A stretch of 64,000 nucleotides of DNA, from positions 1-64,000 of the forward strand of contig JAXEEE010000132.1 in the NCBI GenBank assembly GCA_034104265.1, written 5' to 3'. Positions 41,510 to 51,168 of this stretch are shown in pieces. The stretch comes from UBA11524 sp034104265 (GTDB lineage: Bacteria; Bacillota; Clostridia; Christensenellales; Aristaeellaceae). The position numbers were made by a program, and so were the translations under genes. Below the pieces are notes generated by a model that worked only from the letters and a program-made list of their open reading frames with translations, searched no databases and was not told the origin of the DNA. Position 1 is the stretch's first letter; each line of letters starts with the position of its first letter.

Positions 41510-44038
41510 TTACAGCCTGGGGTCTGTTTCAGGGCGAAGCCGGGGATAGGCGTCGTCCGGGGCGGTGACGATCTGGAGAATGCCGGAGAGCTCCAGCCCC
41601 TTCAGACACATGGGCTCCATGCTGTCGCCGCCCAGAATCGGGTAAAAGAACGGCTTGTCGCCCCTTATGCACTGAAGGAACAGCGTGTCGCTGCCGCGCA
41701 GGTAACCGAGCATTTTCAGCATTTTCCGGCCATGGTGATCCGGCACAAAGCGATAGCTGACGTTCGTCTGCTTGCCCAGGGCGCTGTACTGGGCGTACAG
41801 GCTTCCGTTGCCGCGGTAGATTTTGATATCGTTGCGGCCATAGATCACCTGAGAGGTAACGTCCAGCGATCCCTTGCTGACGTCGTGGGGGATGAAGCTG
41901 GGGCTGTCGTTCATGTAGACGATGGCTGTGTTCATGCCGTCCTCCCACACCCAGCTGAGCATGAAATGCCCGTTGTGGTTGTTGAGGGCCACATGGCGGG
42001 GATTCGTCTGCTCATCCTCCGTCAGCATCACGGGTGCGGTCTGCACCGTGGCGACCGGGGTCTGCTCATGCCGCCAGGGCTGGCTGATCAGTACGGGATC
42101 GCGGCCGCCCTGCGCTTGCGGAACCTGACCGAGGTACCTGTTCTGCAGGGCGATAACGTCGTCGCTGACAAACCAGGACAGGGGATGCTGACAGCGGTAC
42201 AGGTCAATGCGCTCCACATTGTCGTTGTCAATGAAGTAGTCAGCCTCCACTGCGCCTTCCATGGCCGTGTCCGCCAGGCGGATCCGGTCGACCATGGTCT
42301 TGTCCTCGTCGATAAAGTGCAGCAGGCAGCTGTTCAGCTGCAGATAATCGTCCAGGAAGCTCTGCATGGCCACATTGTTGTTCAGCATCGTGGTCAGCGC
42401 GGGAATGAAGCCGCCGTCCAGCCCGGCGCCCAGGGAATGATGCAGCTTTTCCTCGCACAGGGCGATCAGGCTGCGTAGCGCCGCCGGATCCATCCTTCCG
42501 TCCTCCGTCAGCAGGTTGTGCTGCTCGGTGAAGCGGGACCAGATTTCTTCAAAGAGCTTGTCGCCGGACATGGTCAGCTGGTTTTGCAGCTGGAGAACAT
42601 AGGCGGGATACTTGTTCTGCAGGTTGCCGACAATCAGCCCGCCGCTGAGCTCGTCCATCAGCCGGACCATTTCATCATGAACGCCCGGGGAGGTCTGACG
42701 GGCCGTGGCGAGGAACTGCTTCAGAGGCTTCAGTTCCTGCAGGATCAGCTTGGCAAGCCCCATGACGAAGTACTGCAGCTCAAAATCGCGGACGGCGGCC
42801 TCAGCCTCCTTGAAGCACTGGGTCAAATACGTCTCCGCGGACTGCAGGAGGCCTTTCTTCTGATGGGCAGGCCTGCGCAGGGGCGGCAGATCCTGCCGGG
42901 CGATCTTTTTCAGTGCGTCAAGGAAGGACTGCATCAGATCCGCCGGGAACTTCGCGGCATTGATCATGTGCTGCAGACTGGTTTTCACCTGCCGGGCATA
43001 CTGCTGCACATGCTCCCGGGCGGGGCGTATGCCGGTGGTGTTGCGGTTTATTTCATACAGCGCCTTCACAGCGGGGAACAGCCGCTCGGCGTCCTCCGGC
43101 TTGGAAATCCGCTGCAGTATGCGCAGATTCATACAGTCCCTGCTCTCCAGGCGGAGAACATACTGATCCGCCAGGCTCATCAGCCAGCTGCGCAGCGCGT
43201 TTTCCGTCGCAATGGAGGAAAAGCCGCTGGGCGAGGCGGTGAAAGGCGCAGCCGTTTTGCCGCGCCAGGCGGGGGGACAGGCGGTCAGAAGCGACCAGGC
43301 GTTCTCCAGGGTCACGGCGCGATCACACCGGGCGGCGATCGTGTCGCATATCGCCTGGGTGCGCAGCACCTTCAGCTCGTTGTCATTGGCGTTCAGGCTG
43401 GTATAGCCCAGGGTATTGACGTTGCCGGGGGTAAGGTAGCGCCTGCCGCTGCTGAGAATGAGCACCTCGCACATCACGGCACGCCAAAGCATGGCGTCAC
43501 TGTACAGCGCGCCATTGCTGCCCACACGGGTGAGCAGATAGGGATAGATGGACAGGGCGGACGCCGCCACCGCCTGCACCAGCCCCCGCTGGGCCTCCAC
43601 GGCCTTCGCATGCTCATGCAGCATCATGAACATGGCACAGGAAGCATGCCCGACACCCAGGCGGTTGTTGATGGACCGGATGAGGTGGACGGGCGTCTGG
43701 GGCGGCATGGTGGGGTTGTTGAAGTCACCGCAGATGAGGTGCACCATCACCGGATGCTCCAGCAGCGCCGCCTGCAGGGTGTTCAGGATGGAGGACGGAA
43801 GCTGCCACGTCTGCTCGTCCTCAGGATCCACCTTCAGCGAGAAGCCCTTCAGATGGGCCGGAGGCTGGGTCAGCGCAGGCACGCTGCCGTTGGTGGAGAC
43901 GCTGATGAACAGATACTCATCCCACGCGGCGGGCGTGAGAACCTGCTTCCAATACTGCACCAGGCTGTCAAAGTGCTCGATGGCTTCCTCGCCATAGAGA
44001 ATCACCGTATTAAAAAAAGCGGGGGAGAATACAGGCAT
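41510..44038 (-). CDS. 842-aa cytosolic protein of unknown function, next to the tubulin-like gene
   Basis: A soluble protein without signal peptide or membrane segments. The first ~200 residues look alpha/beta (FFNTVILYGEEAIEHFDSL; PVMVHLICGDFNN; a VWA-like or Rossmann-like order), residues ~330-560 are helical and Lys/Leu-rich, possibly coiled, and the last ~220 residues are beta-rich (IYGRNDIKIYRGNGSLYAQY). I recognise no family. It is encoded between the tubulin-like protein (86 bases upstream, with a strong hairpin between) and the GTPase (32 bases downstream). AGGAGG lies 13 bases before the ATG, a long spacing. A role as adaptor of the tubulin-like protein is a guess from position. Confidence 0.75.
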   Translation of the reverse strand: MPVFSPAFFNTVILYGEEAIEHFDSLVQYWKQVLTPAAWDEYLFISVSTNGSVPALTQPPAHLKGFSLKVDPEDEQTWQLPSSILNTLQAALLEHPVMVHLICGDFNNPTMPPQTPVHLIRSINNRLGVGHASCAMFMMLHEHAKAVEAQRGLVQAVAASALSIYPYLLTRVGSNGALYSDAMLWRAVMCEVLILSSGRRYLTPGNVNTLGYTSLNANDNELKVLRTQAICDTIAARCDRAVTLENAWSLLTACPPAWRGKTAAPFTASPSGFSSIATENALRSWLMSLADQYVLRLESRDCMNLRILQRISKPEDAERLFPAVKALYEINRNTTGIRPAREHVQQYARQVKTSLQHMINAAKFPADLMQSFLDALKKIARQDLPPLRRPAHQKKGLLQSAETYLTQCFKEAEAAVRDFELQYFVMGLAKLILQELKPLKQFLATARQTSPGVHDEMVRLMDELSGGLIVGNLQNKYPAYVLQLQNQLTMSGDKLFEEIWSRFTEQHNLLTEDGRMDPAALRSLIALCEEKLHHSLGAGLDGGFIPALTTMLNNNVAMQSFLDDYLQLNSCLLHFIDEDKTMVDRIRLADTAMEGAVEADYFIDNDNVERIDLYRCQHPLSWFVSDDVIALQNRYLGQVPQAQGGRDPVLISQPWRHEQTPVATVQTAPVMLTEDEQTNPRHVALNNHNGHFMLSWVWEDGMNTAIVYMNDSPSFIPHDVSKGSLDVTSQVIYGRNDIKIYRGNGSLYAQYSALGKQTNVSYRFVPDHHGRKMLKMLGYLRGSDTLFLQCIRGDKPFFYPILGGDSMEPMCLKGLELSGILQIVTAPDDAYPRLRPETDPRL

Positions 44039-44073
44039 AGGACGGGGTGAACCTCCTGCTCAGATGGGATAAG

Positions 44074-44116
44074 GCGCATCACCCGGCGGCATGGGGAACG
44101 CTGCCGGGTGATGCGC
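44074..44116. other. Strong intra-operon hairpin
   Basis: Perfect 14-pair stem GCGCATCACCCGGC / GCCGGGTGATGCGC with a 15-base loop, in the 86-base gap between the tubulin-like gene and the 842-aa gene. It is not followed by a T-run, so mRNA processing or stabilisation is likelier than termination. Confidence 0.65.
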
Positions 44117-44124
44117 TGCTTGCC

Positions 44125-47100
44125 TCAGATCATCATTTGCATGGCGAACAAGTAGGCGTCTCTGCGATTGCTGAGGAAAGAACGGAACGCGTTGATCAGC
44201 TCCATGGTCTTGCCGATGGTGTCAGTGTCGGCGTTCATGCTGGTCAAGGCGGCGCGCTTGAGCTTCAGCTGGTTATCCGCGATGGTGATCAGGGCGTTGA
44301 GGTCATTCACCATGCCCTGGTAGGCATCCTTGGTGAGCAGACCCTGCGTCTCCTGCTGGTCCAGCTCAGCATCATGCAGCCGCACCACGTGCTCCAGGTA
44401 CTTGCGGACCGGGTTGGCCTCGGGCAGATCAGCCAGGTAAGCGGCGGTGCGCACCAGGGGAGAGGATTCGCCGACAAGATCCTTGCTCAGCAGGTTCTCC
44501 TGGATCAGGGGCGCCTTCTCGCCCATGTCATTGGTGTAGAAGACGTTGGATGCGCCGAAGCTGACCAGCTTGTACACCATGCACTTGGCGAAAGCATCGG
44601 CATAGGCGATACGGGGCGCCCAGACGTTGCGCCGGTTGGCGATTTCGCTCATGGCGTTGTGCAGCGCCTCAAAGCCCTCCAGCTGCTGGGATACAATCAG
44701 CTGCATGCGGGGATTGGCGGCCAGCACAGCGGCCGAAAGCGCCTGGGACAGCTTCCGGTGATTGTCCAGGGCAACCTGACGCAGCGCGCCGTTCTGGGCG
44801 ACCGCGGGATCCCAGGGTGCGATGGGCGCCCTCTCCAGGCCCAGATGCGCCGCCATGCAGGAGGCGTCACGGCCGGGCGTGAAGGCGGTATCAGCCGCTT
44901 CGCCCAGGTAGCTCTGGTACATGGCCAGCCGCTCGTCCGGGGTGGGCGCGGTGCCGGTGGCAGGATACACCTTCATCTCCGTGATTTCCTGCACCCGCTG
45001 GCGGATGGTGTCCGACAGGGCGGCGACCGTCCTGTGGGCGTCCACCCAGAAGGTGCGGATGGTGAAGGTGGGCGCGCTGACGCTGTCGTTAATAACGATC
45101 TGCCCGCAGGCGATGGCCCGATCCGTCAGCGCCTTCACGGCGTTCCACTCGTTCACGCAGAGGGGATTGGACGTGGCGGAGAAGAAGTAGTAGGGGCTGG
45201 GGGTGGGCAGCTTGCACCAGTTGCGGGTGTAGTCGCCGTTGGGGTTGCCGTCCCACACCAGGTGCAGACGCATGGACTGGGTCACATCAGACAGGCAGGC
45301 GTAGTAGGTGGACTCCAGGTCGCTCATCAGGCTGTAGCAGTGCATGGGCAGGCCGTCCCAGGCGGTCAGGCAGTAGATGTGGTCGCGCAGGGAGCTCTTC
45401 TTGGGCTGCACATGATTGCCCAGGGTCTGGCTGTAGCGGGCAAAGTGCTTGGGCGAATCATCGGGGATGGAGAGGTAGCTGAAGGTCATGTGCGGCGCGC
45501 TGGGATCCATGATCAGCAGCGGCTCCGCGCCGGTCATGAAGGAGTTCGCCAGCTGATCCATGTAGTTGTTCTGCTCGGCAATGCCCGGGCCGACCACCTG
45601 CTCCATCAGCGCGTCCAGGGACTGGCCGTTGATGGCGGGACAGTTGTCGGACAGGGTCTTGTGCATCTCCATGAGGACGTTGTCCATGCCGCGATGCTTG
45701 TAGGTGAAGGCTACGCCGGAGGAGGAGGTGTCGGCGGACACCTCGGTTTTGGCGACGCAGGCGTACAGGCTCTTGAGGAAGTCCTGCGTGATCTGACCGT
45801 TCTGATTGGTCTCGCTGAAGACCTGATCAATGTTCCCCGTCAGCTGCGACATGTCCACCAGATCGGCGGCGTCGCGCTCGGTCACCACGGAGGGATCGCT
45901 GAAGCGCTTCTGCAGCTTGTCCAGGTCGCGGCACATGGGCGCAAGTGCGTCGCTGATGAACTCTTCAATGCGCTGCAGCAGCACGTGGGAGGCATGGGCG
46001 TAAGCGTCCATGAAGGCGTGCTTGCGCATGATGCCGTAGTAGTTCTTCAGGTTCTCCAGGTAGGCCTCCACAGCCTTGCGGGCGCTGAGCAGGGGCGGAT
46101 TGAGGAAGGTCTTCCAGGAGCTGAGGCAGGCGTTGCGCTTGGCGTTGCGGTCATTGGAGAAGTTGTTGGCATAGGCGTCCCAGCTCTGCACCTGTTCCCG
46201 CAGGGCAGGCATCAGGCCGCCGTTCTGGGTCTCCAGATACTGCAGCAGGCTGAAGGGGCCCTGCTGGGGATCGTTGATGACCTTCTGGGCGAAGGAGAGG
46301 AAACGCTCCCAGGCCATGGTCAGGTAATCGTTGGCGGACTGAAGCGCCTGGGGCTGCACCACGGCGGTGATCCAGGGCGTGGTGCCGATATTGTAGCGGT
46401 CATGGGGCGCGGGATTCATCTGCCGCATGGCTTCCAGCTTGGCCTTGTCGGTGGAAAGGACGTTGCAGATGGCCGGCAGGTTCAGTGTCTGGCAGAAGTT
46501 GCGGTAGAGGTCTTCCACAGTGCCGACGATTTTCAGCGCATGCTCCTTGGCCTTGCCTGCCTGCAGCAGCGCGCTGTTGGGCGCCAGGTTGCCGTGCTGG
46601 TCGCGCATGGGCATGAAGGTGTCAAAGAGCAGGTGACCTTCATAGTACAGCACCTTGCGCTTGGGGATGCGCTTGGTGTAGGCGCTGATGGCGCGGTAGC
46701 GGTAGTTGACCGGCAGCGGCTTGTGCATGAAGGCGATATCGTTCTTGATATTGTCCTCATGGCTGATGTAGGTATACTGCTTCACACCGTTGGCGGTAAA
46801 GCTGGGCTCCTCGTCGGCCAGGTAGTGCAGCAGGTTTTCCGCGATGATGTTGCGCACCACCTCGGAGGCGTCGTTGTACACGGTGGTGGTGCTGCCGCCG
46901 CTGACGAGGATGCACTTGTCATAAGGGGGCATGGTCCAGTCGATGGAAGGGCCGCCGTAGTATTTCATGGCGTAGGGGGTCTGATGCTCGCCCACGCCCA
47001 TCCAGAAGTCCAGCTCCTTCAGCGAGGCGTAGCCGTTGGACTTCAGGCGGCGCTGAATGGTGGTGTCCATCACATCGCGCAGGGAGACGTCCGGCATCAC

Positions 47101-47781
47101 GATATAGCCGGTGATCTGATACTTGTCGCGATGGGAGGCCAGGCCGGCCTCATTCTTCAGGCAGTGGCGGATGATCTGGGGAACATCCAGGAAAATGCCC
47201 GCGCCGGTACCGCCGCACACGCCGGTGACGATGACAATCTCCAGACGCTGCAGGGGCTCGCCGTCGCCGTGCTCACGTCCCAGGATGGAGGCCAGCGCCG
47301 AACGGATGGCGCTGTAGACCTGCTGGTAGTTGCGGGAAAGCATCAGACGGGCTGCCTGACGGTTGCCGCCCGCGCCGATGCCGTCGCCGGCCGCGTTCAG
47401 CGCCTGGTGAACCCAGGCATGCTCGTCGGCAGTCAGCAGATTGTTGCGGAACTGGGGATCCAGGATGTGGGCAATGTCGGGGTAGGTGATGTTCAGATAC
47501 TCGTGGGAGCTCAGCTCGCCCTGGGAGTTCGCATCCGTATCAATGCCGAGATACGCGGTGTGGCTGGGAACGGGGATGAACTGCCCGTCGCTTGTCTGCG
47601 GCAGCACATACCGCTGGGCAAATACCCGCTTGATGGTATTCACCGCGTTGACGCCTGTACCGCCCAGTCCGATGACCAGAAGGGGAGAAGGGACCTTCTT
47701 CACGCGCTCGATGGAAATATCAAGCAGTTCGTCCTGGTTGATATTGGTCATGAGCGTGTGGGGGGCATTGACCATGGTCAT
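44125..47781 (-). CDS. Large tubulin/FtsZ-superfamily GTPase-like protein (Tubulin_2 type)
   Basis: The 1218-aa protein starts at the ATG of MTMVNAPH (AGGTGA five bases upstream; a GTG three codons earlier is less likely). The N-terminal ~230 residues show the FtsZ/tubulin nucleotide loops in order: T1 GLGGTGVNAVNTIK (~38), T2 LGIDTDAN (~78), T3 GIGAGGNRQAAR (~135) and the T4 signature CGGTGAGIFLD (~189). FtsZ equivalents are GGGGNAVN, INTDAQ, GAGGNP and GGGTGTG. The remaining ~900 residues, mostly helical, have no counterpart in FtsZ (about 400 aa in total), and a T7 catalytic loop is not obvious. Large proteins of this kind (Pfam Tubulin_2 in memory) are uncharacterised. Nucleotide-dependent assembly is plausible but unproven. 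Confidence 0.85.
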   Translation of the reverse strand: MTMVNAPHTLMTNINQDELLDISIERVKKVPSPLLVIGLGGTGVNAVNTIKRVFAQRYVLPQTSDGQFIPVPSHTAYLGIDTDANSQGELSSHEYLNITYPDIAHILDPQFRNNLLTADEHAWVHQALNAAGDGIGAGGNRQAARLMLSRNYQQVYSAIRSALASILGREHGDGEPLQRLEIVIVTGVCGGTGAGIFLDVPQIIRHCLKNEAGLASHRDKYQITGYIVMPDVSLRDVMDTTIQRRLKSNGYASLKELDFWMGVGEHQTPYAMKYYGGPSIDWTMPPYDKCILVSGGSTTTVYNDASEVVRNIIAENLLHYLADEEPSFTANGVKQYTYISHEDNIKNDIAFMHKPLPVNYRYRAISAYTKRIPKRKVLYYEGHLLFDTFMPMRDQHGNLAPNSALLQAGKAKEHALKIVGTVEDLYRNFCQTLNLPAICNVLSTDKAKLEAMRQMNPAPHDRYNIGTTPWITAVVQPQALQSANDYLTMAWERFLSFAQKVINDPQQGPFSLLQYLETQNGGLMPALREQVQSWDAYANNFSNDRNAKRNACLSSWKTFLNPPLLSARKAVEAYLENLKNYYGIMRKHAFMDAYAHASHVLLQRIEEFISDALAPMCRDLDKLQKRFSDPSVVTERDAADLVDMSQLTGNIDQVFSETNQNGQITQDFLKSLYACVAKTEVSADTSSSGVAFTYKHRGMDNVLMEMHKTLSDNCPAINGQSLDALMEQVVGPGIAEQNNYMDQLANSFMTGAEPLLIMDPSAPHMTFSYLSIPDDSPKHFARYSQTLGNHVQPKKSSLRDHIYCLTAWDGLPMHCYSLMSDLESTYYACLSDVTQSMRLHLVWDGNPNGDYTRNWCKLPTPSPYYFFSATSNPLCVNEWNAVKALTDRAIACGQIVINDSVSAPTFTIRTFWVDAHRTVAALSDTIRQRVQEITEMKVYPATGTAPTPDERLAMYQSYLGEAADTAFTPGRDASCMAAHLGLERAPIAPWDPAVAQNGALRQVALDNHRKLSQALSAAVLAANPRMQLIVSQQLEGFEALHNAMSEIANRRNVWAPRIAYADAFAKCMVYKLVSFGASNVFYTNDMGEKAPLIQENLLSKDLVGESSPLVRTAAYLADLPEANPVRKYLEHVVRLHDAELDQQETQGLLTKDAYQGMVNDLNALITIADNQLKLKRAALTSMNADTDTIGKTMELINAFRSFLSNRRDAYLFAMQMMI

Positions 47782-47832
47782 GGAAATCACCTGTCCTTCG
47801 TATTTGATGGCACTTGACGTGCGTATTCAGGA

Positions 47833-50800
47833 TCAGAAGTCGGGGGTGTTGTCGGAGAAGCCGCTGCCGCTGCCGCTATTGGCAGGCGGGGCGGAGAAGC
47901 CGCCGTCCTGGCCGGCGGGCGCGCCGAAGCTGTCCGCGCTGGAGCTGAAGCCGAAGCCGCCCTGCTGGCCGAAGGGATCCGACATGCCGGAGCCGGGCGT
48001 GATCATCTCTTCGCTGCTGGCGAGAATCACGCGGATGAAGCTGCTGGCGTCGGCGCCTGCACGCAGCTCCAGGGACTGGCCGGGAGACCAGATCATGAGC
48101 TTCTTCCCCACGGGCTGATTCTCCAGCGTGACGCTCACGCCGTCGGTCTGCTTGGGATTGCAGCTCACGCCGATGCTGCCGTGGCTTCCGCGCACGGGCT
48201 GGAGGGTCACTGCCGTCAGCACGGTGGGGGAAACGCCGGCGTTGCGGGCGTTGTCCTCCATGATGACGGAGGCCAGCGTGATGGCCTTGCGGGAGGGAGA
48301 CAGATCGTAGGAATCAAAGTCGTAGGCGGACATGCCTTCCCGGGCATGCAGCGTGTAGGGAATGGGGAACTTGGGCTTGGCCAGGTGGCAGATGATGCAG
48401 ATCAGGATGATCAGCCCGATGAAGGCGGGAATCACGATGGAGGCCAGCGTCACCCACTTGCGCACCAGGTTGACAACCTTGCAGCTGAGCTTCAGCACGC
48501 CGGAGCTCTCGCCGTCGTTGTCCGTGGCCTTGACCTGCAGCACAACGCTGCCGTGGGCGCCGTCCCTGGGCGTCAGCCGGAAAACGCCGCCGCCCAGATC
48601 CTCGTACTGCAGGAGGTTGGCGTCGTTGGCGCCCTGCAGGCTGAGCGAGTAGGTCAGAGGATCGCCGTCCGCGTCGGTGAAGTATGCGGACAGATCCAGG
48701 TACAGCTCCTCGTTGTCGGAGGGCTGCTCCAGGAAGGCTGCGAAATCAGGCAGCGCATTGTGGCGAAGGGTCAGGTTCTTCTGCTCATCGGTCAGCATCG
48801 TGTTGCCGGGGGCGTTGTTGCTGACGTTCAGGGTCCAGGCAGGGGCGTTGACGGTCTGCCCGTTGTAGGAAACGTAGAAGGTCAGCTTCTTGTCGGCAAA
48901 GCTGTGCTCAGGGTTGATCTGGCAGGTATAGCCGCTGCCGTTCCAGGCCATGGGGATGGTGGCGTTGTCCCAGCCGGACAGCTCCACGCGGACGTTGTTC
49001 TGCCAGTCAACCGCGAGAGCGTCCTGAACGTTCCGGGCCACAGGGGTCACCGTGAAGGTGTAGGGCTGGTTCTTGGCAAGCGCCACCCCATCCTGATAGG
49101 CGCTGCCGGTGCTGTCGGTGCAGGAAACCGTCATGTCATAGCTGCTGACAAAGGAGTTCAGGCCGGAAATGACGTTGAAGGTCAGGGTCTGCTGCAGCGT
49201 GCCGCCGTTGTCCCCGTCGGATACGGTGATCTGCGCCTCCACCACGCCGTCGCGCATCTGATCCGCGCCCTTCACCGTCCGGTAGGTCAGCGTGCTGCCC
49301 TCCAGACGCAGCTCCAGCGCATCGTCGGTGACGTCGTCGGCCATGGAGAAGGTCAGCGCGTCATGATCTTCATCCTGGAAGATGCTGTACAGATCCAGCG
49401 AATACGTCATGGGCGCTTCGGAGCCGGGCACATCGGCCTTGTCCACATCCACGCTGATGGTCGCCGAAGCGTTGCTGCTCATGGCGGGGGCGGTGTTGGT
49501 CAGCGTCAGGGGAATGATCTGCTCACGGGAGATGCCCGCGCCCGCCACGGTGATGTGGATGCGGTACTCGCCCGCGCGCAGACGGTTGTAGCCGCCGGCG
49601 TCAAGGGCGATCTGGTTCAGGGCCAGCGCAGCGGTGAAGTTGAAATCGCCGGTCGTCATGCCGCCGGAGGTGACCACCTCGGCGCCGCCCTCGCTGTTCA
49701 GCCGCTCCAGCGCCCACGTGCCGCGGATAACGTACCAGTCCTCCTCTGCGGAGACGGGGTGATAGAGGTTGTAGTCCTCCGAACGCTGCGCCTTGCTCAG
49801 GTCGTAGAAGTAGGCCTCCAGGGCCACCGCGTCCTTCTTGGAGGCGGTCAGGGCCGTCTCGCCCTCGACGGTCTGGTTGGCGTTGACGCGGGAGGAGGTG
49901 CGCAGCTCCAGGGTGTCGTAGCTGTAAAGGAGGTTGAAGGTGATGTTGTTGAGGATTTCGTTCACGTCGGCATTGTCAGCCAGCTCGAACTCCAGCTTCC
50001 AGATGCCTGCAGGCAGGGGCTTGCTCAGCTTGTACAGGACGAAGTTGTCGCTGCTGAAGGGCTGCACGCCCACGGCCTTGCCGTCGCCGTCCACCAGACG
50101 GATGCTGCTTTCCTTCAGGCCCTTCTTCAGCACGAAAATGTTCGCCTCGCTGACGGAGGCGTTCAGGATCGGGATGCTGACGGTGTACTTGCCGCCGCCC
50201 GCGGATACGGGATACAGCCCCTGGGGCTGGCTGCTGCCGATGCGGTCGGCAAACATGGAGCCGAAGGCCAGGGGCAGCTCCTCCAGGGACAGGGGAGCAT
50301 ATTCCTCGGAGGCCAGGAAGGAATTCCTGAGGCTGTCAACGCTGGACAGGGAAGTGCCGCTGGTTTCAATGGGATAGAACTGGCCGTTGGTCCGCTCCGC
50401 CAGCTCAAGCAGCCGCCCGGCGTAGGTCTTGATTTCATTGGCCTTGTCGGTGCTGTTCCTGGCTCGCTTGGCATTGTAGAGCGCCACGGTGTATACGGGA
50501 ATGCCGGCATCGCTGAGGATGTCCTGCATGATGTTGACCAGCGAATCGGCGTCCGCGGTGGTTACGACCTTCGACTTGGTCTGCGTGAATTCGCCGCTGG
50601 CCGCGTCATAGGCCCAGTAGACCTTGGAGGTGCCGTTGGGCTTGTTTTCACCGTCGGTCAGGAGGATGATCATGGGCTGGTTCTTCGGATCCTTGCGCTC
50701 CGCCAGCAGCTGATACGCCTTGTACAGCGCCTCGCCGTAGTCAGTGCCGCCCGTGGTTTTCCCCTTGAACTCGTTGATGTCGGCGATCTTGGCCGTTCTG

Positions 50801-51099
50801 CGGGAAACGGTGTTGATGTCGGTGAAGCTGTCAGACCCGGTTTTCTGGTCGAAGGGCAGCACCGCCACACGGGAGCCGTCCATGTTGCACATGGCGACGA
50901 TCATTTCCGCCGCGTCCAGACGGTAGCCGTCCGGGTCGTTGGTATCGCCCTCGGTCATGGAATTGCTCTGGTCAATGAGCAGTACAATATCCAGCGCCGT
51001 GGAAGGTGCGGCGGATGACGATACGCTCTGGGCGGACGCGCCGGCCAAAAAAGCGGCGGTCAGCATCAAAACAAGCAAGATTGAAAGCAACTTTTTCAC
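47833..51099 (-). CDS. Secreted VWA-cadherin-like type I membrane protein with DF-rich cytosolic tail
   Basis: The 1088-aa protein starts at GTG 51099 (GGGAGGA eight bases upstream); an earlier in-frame start at 51177 overlaps the predicted promoter. Signal peptide ~1-24; VWA domain ~38-240 with a complete metal site (DQSNS at D43; TTGGTDYGEAL; LLTDGEN); a long beta-rich region with cadherin/Ig-like repeats (DLYSIFQDEDHDALTF; DLSAYFTDADGDPLTY); a membrane segment ~884-906; a cytosolic domain of ~130 residues; then a Gly/Ser tail with DPF, DSF and a C-terminal TPDF. It is the first gene of the operon. It could bind an external ligand and signal to, or anchor, the cytosolic GTPase/tubulin proteins. 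The single-membrane architecture is clear; function is inferred. Confidence 0.88.
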   Translation of the reverse strand: MKKLLSILLVLMLTAAFLAGASAQSVSSSAAPSTALDIVLLIDQSNSMTEGDTNDPDGYRLDAAEMIVAMCNMDGSRVAVLPFDQKTGSDSFTDINTVSRRTAKIADINEFKGKTTGGTDYGEALYKAYQLLAERKDPKNQPMIILLTDGENKPNGTSKVYWAYDAASGEFTQTKSKVVTTADADSLVNIMQDILSDAGIPVYTVALYNAKRARNSTDKANEIKTYAGRLLELAERTNGQFYPIETSGTSLSSVDSLRNSFLASEEYAPLSLEELPLAFGSMFADRIGSSQPQGLYPVSAGGGKYTVSIPILNASVSEANIFVLKKGLKESSIRLVDGDGKAVGVQPFSSDNFVLYKLSKPLPAGIWKLEFELADNADVNEILNNITFNLLYSYDTLELRTSSRVNANQTVEGETALTASKKDAVALEAYFYDLSKAQRSEDYNLYHPVSAEEDWYVIRGTWALERLNSEGGAEVVTSGGMTTGDFNFTAALALNQIALDAGGYNRLRAGEYRIHITVAGAGISREQIIPLTLTNTAPAMSSNASATISVDVDKADVPGSEAPMTYSLDLYSIFQDEDHDALTFSMADDVTDDALELRLEGSTLTYRTVKGADQMRDGVVEAQITVSDGDNGGTLQQTLTFNVISGLNSFVSSYDMTVSCTDSTGSAYQDGVALAKNQPYTFTVTPVARNVQDALAVDWQNNVRVELSGWDNATIPMAWNGSGYTCQINPEHSFADKKLTFYVSYNGQTVNAPAWTLNVSNNAPGNTMLTDEQKNLTLRHNALPDFAAFLEQPSDNEELYLDLSAYFTDADGDPLTYSLSLQGANDANLLQYEDLGGGVFRLTPRDGAHGSVVLQVKATDNDGESSGVLKLSCKVVNLVRKWVTLASIVIPAFIGLIILICIICHLAKPKFPIPYTLHAREGMSAYDFDSYDLSPSRKAITLASVIMEDNARNAGVSPTVLTAVTLQPVRGSHGSIGVSCNPKQTDGVSVTLENQPVGKKLMIWSPGQSLELRAGADASSFIRVILASSEEMITPGSGMSDPFGQQGGFGFSSSADSFGAPAGQDGGFSAPPANSGSGSGFSDNTPDF

Positions 51100-51168
51100 G
51101 TGCAAGATCCTCCCTGCGGCTCTTTGATGAATTGCCTGCAGATTGAGACAGACAATATTTATACGCAC

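Noticed and set aside
44047..47817. 1256-codon open frame on the plus strand opposite the tubulin-like gene
   Set aside because: Antisense shadow: no family motifs, His/Gly/Val-rich composition and no ribosome binding site, whereas the minus frame shows ordered T1-T4 loops.
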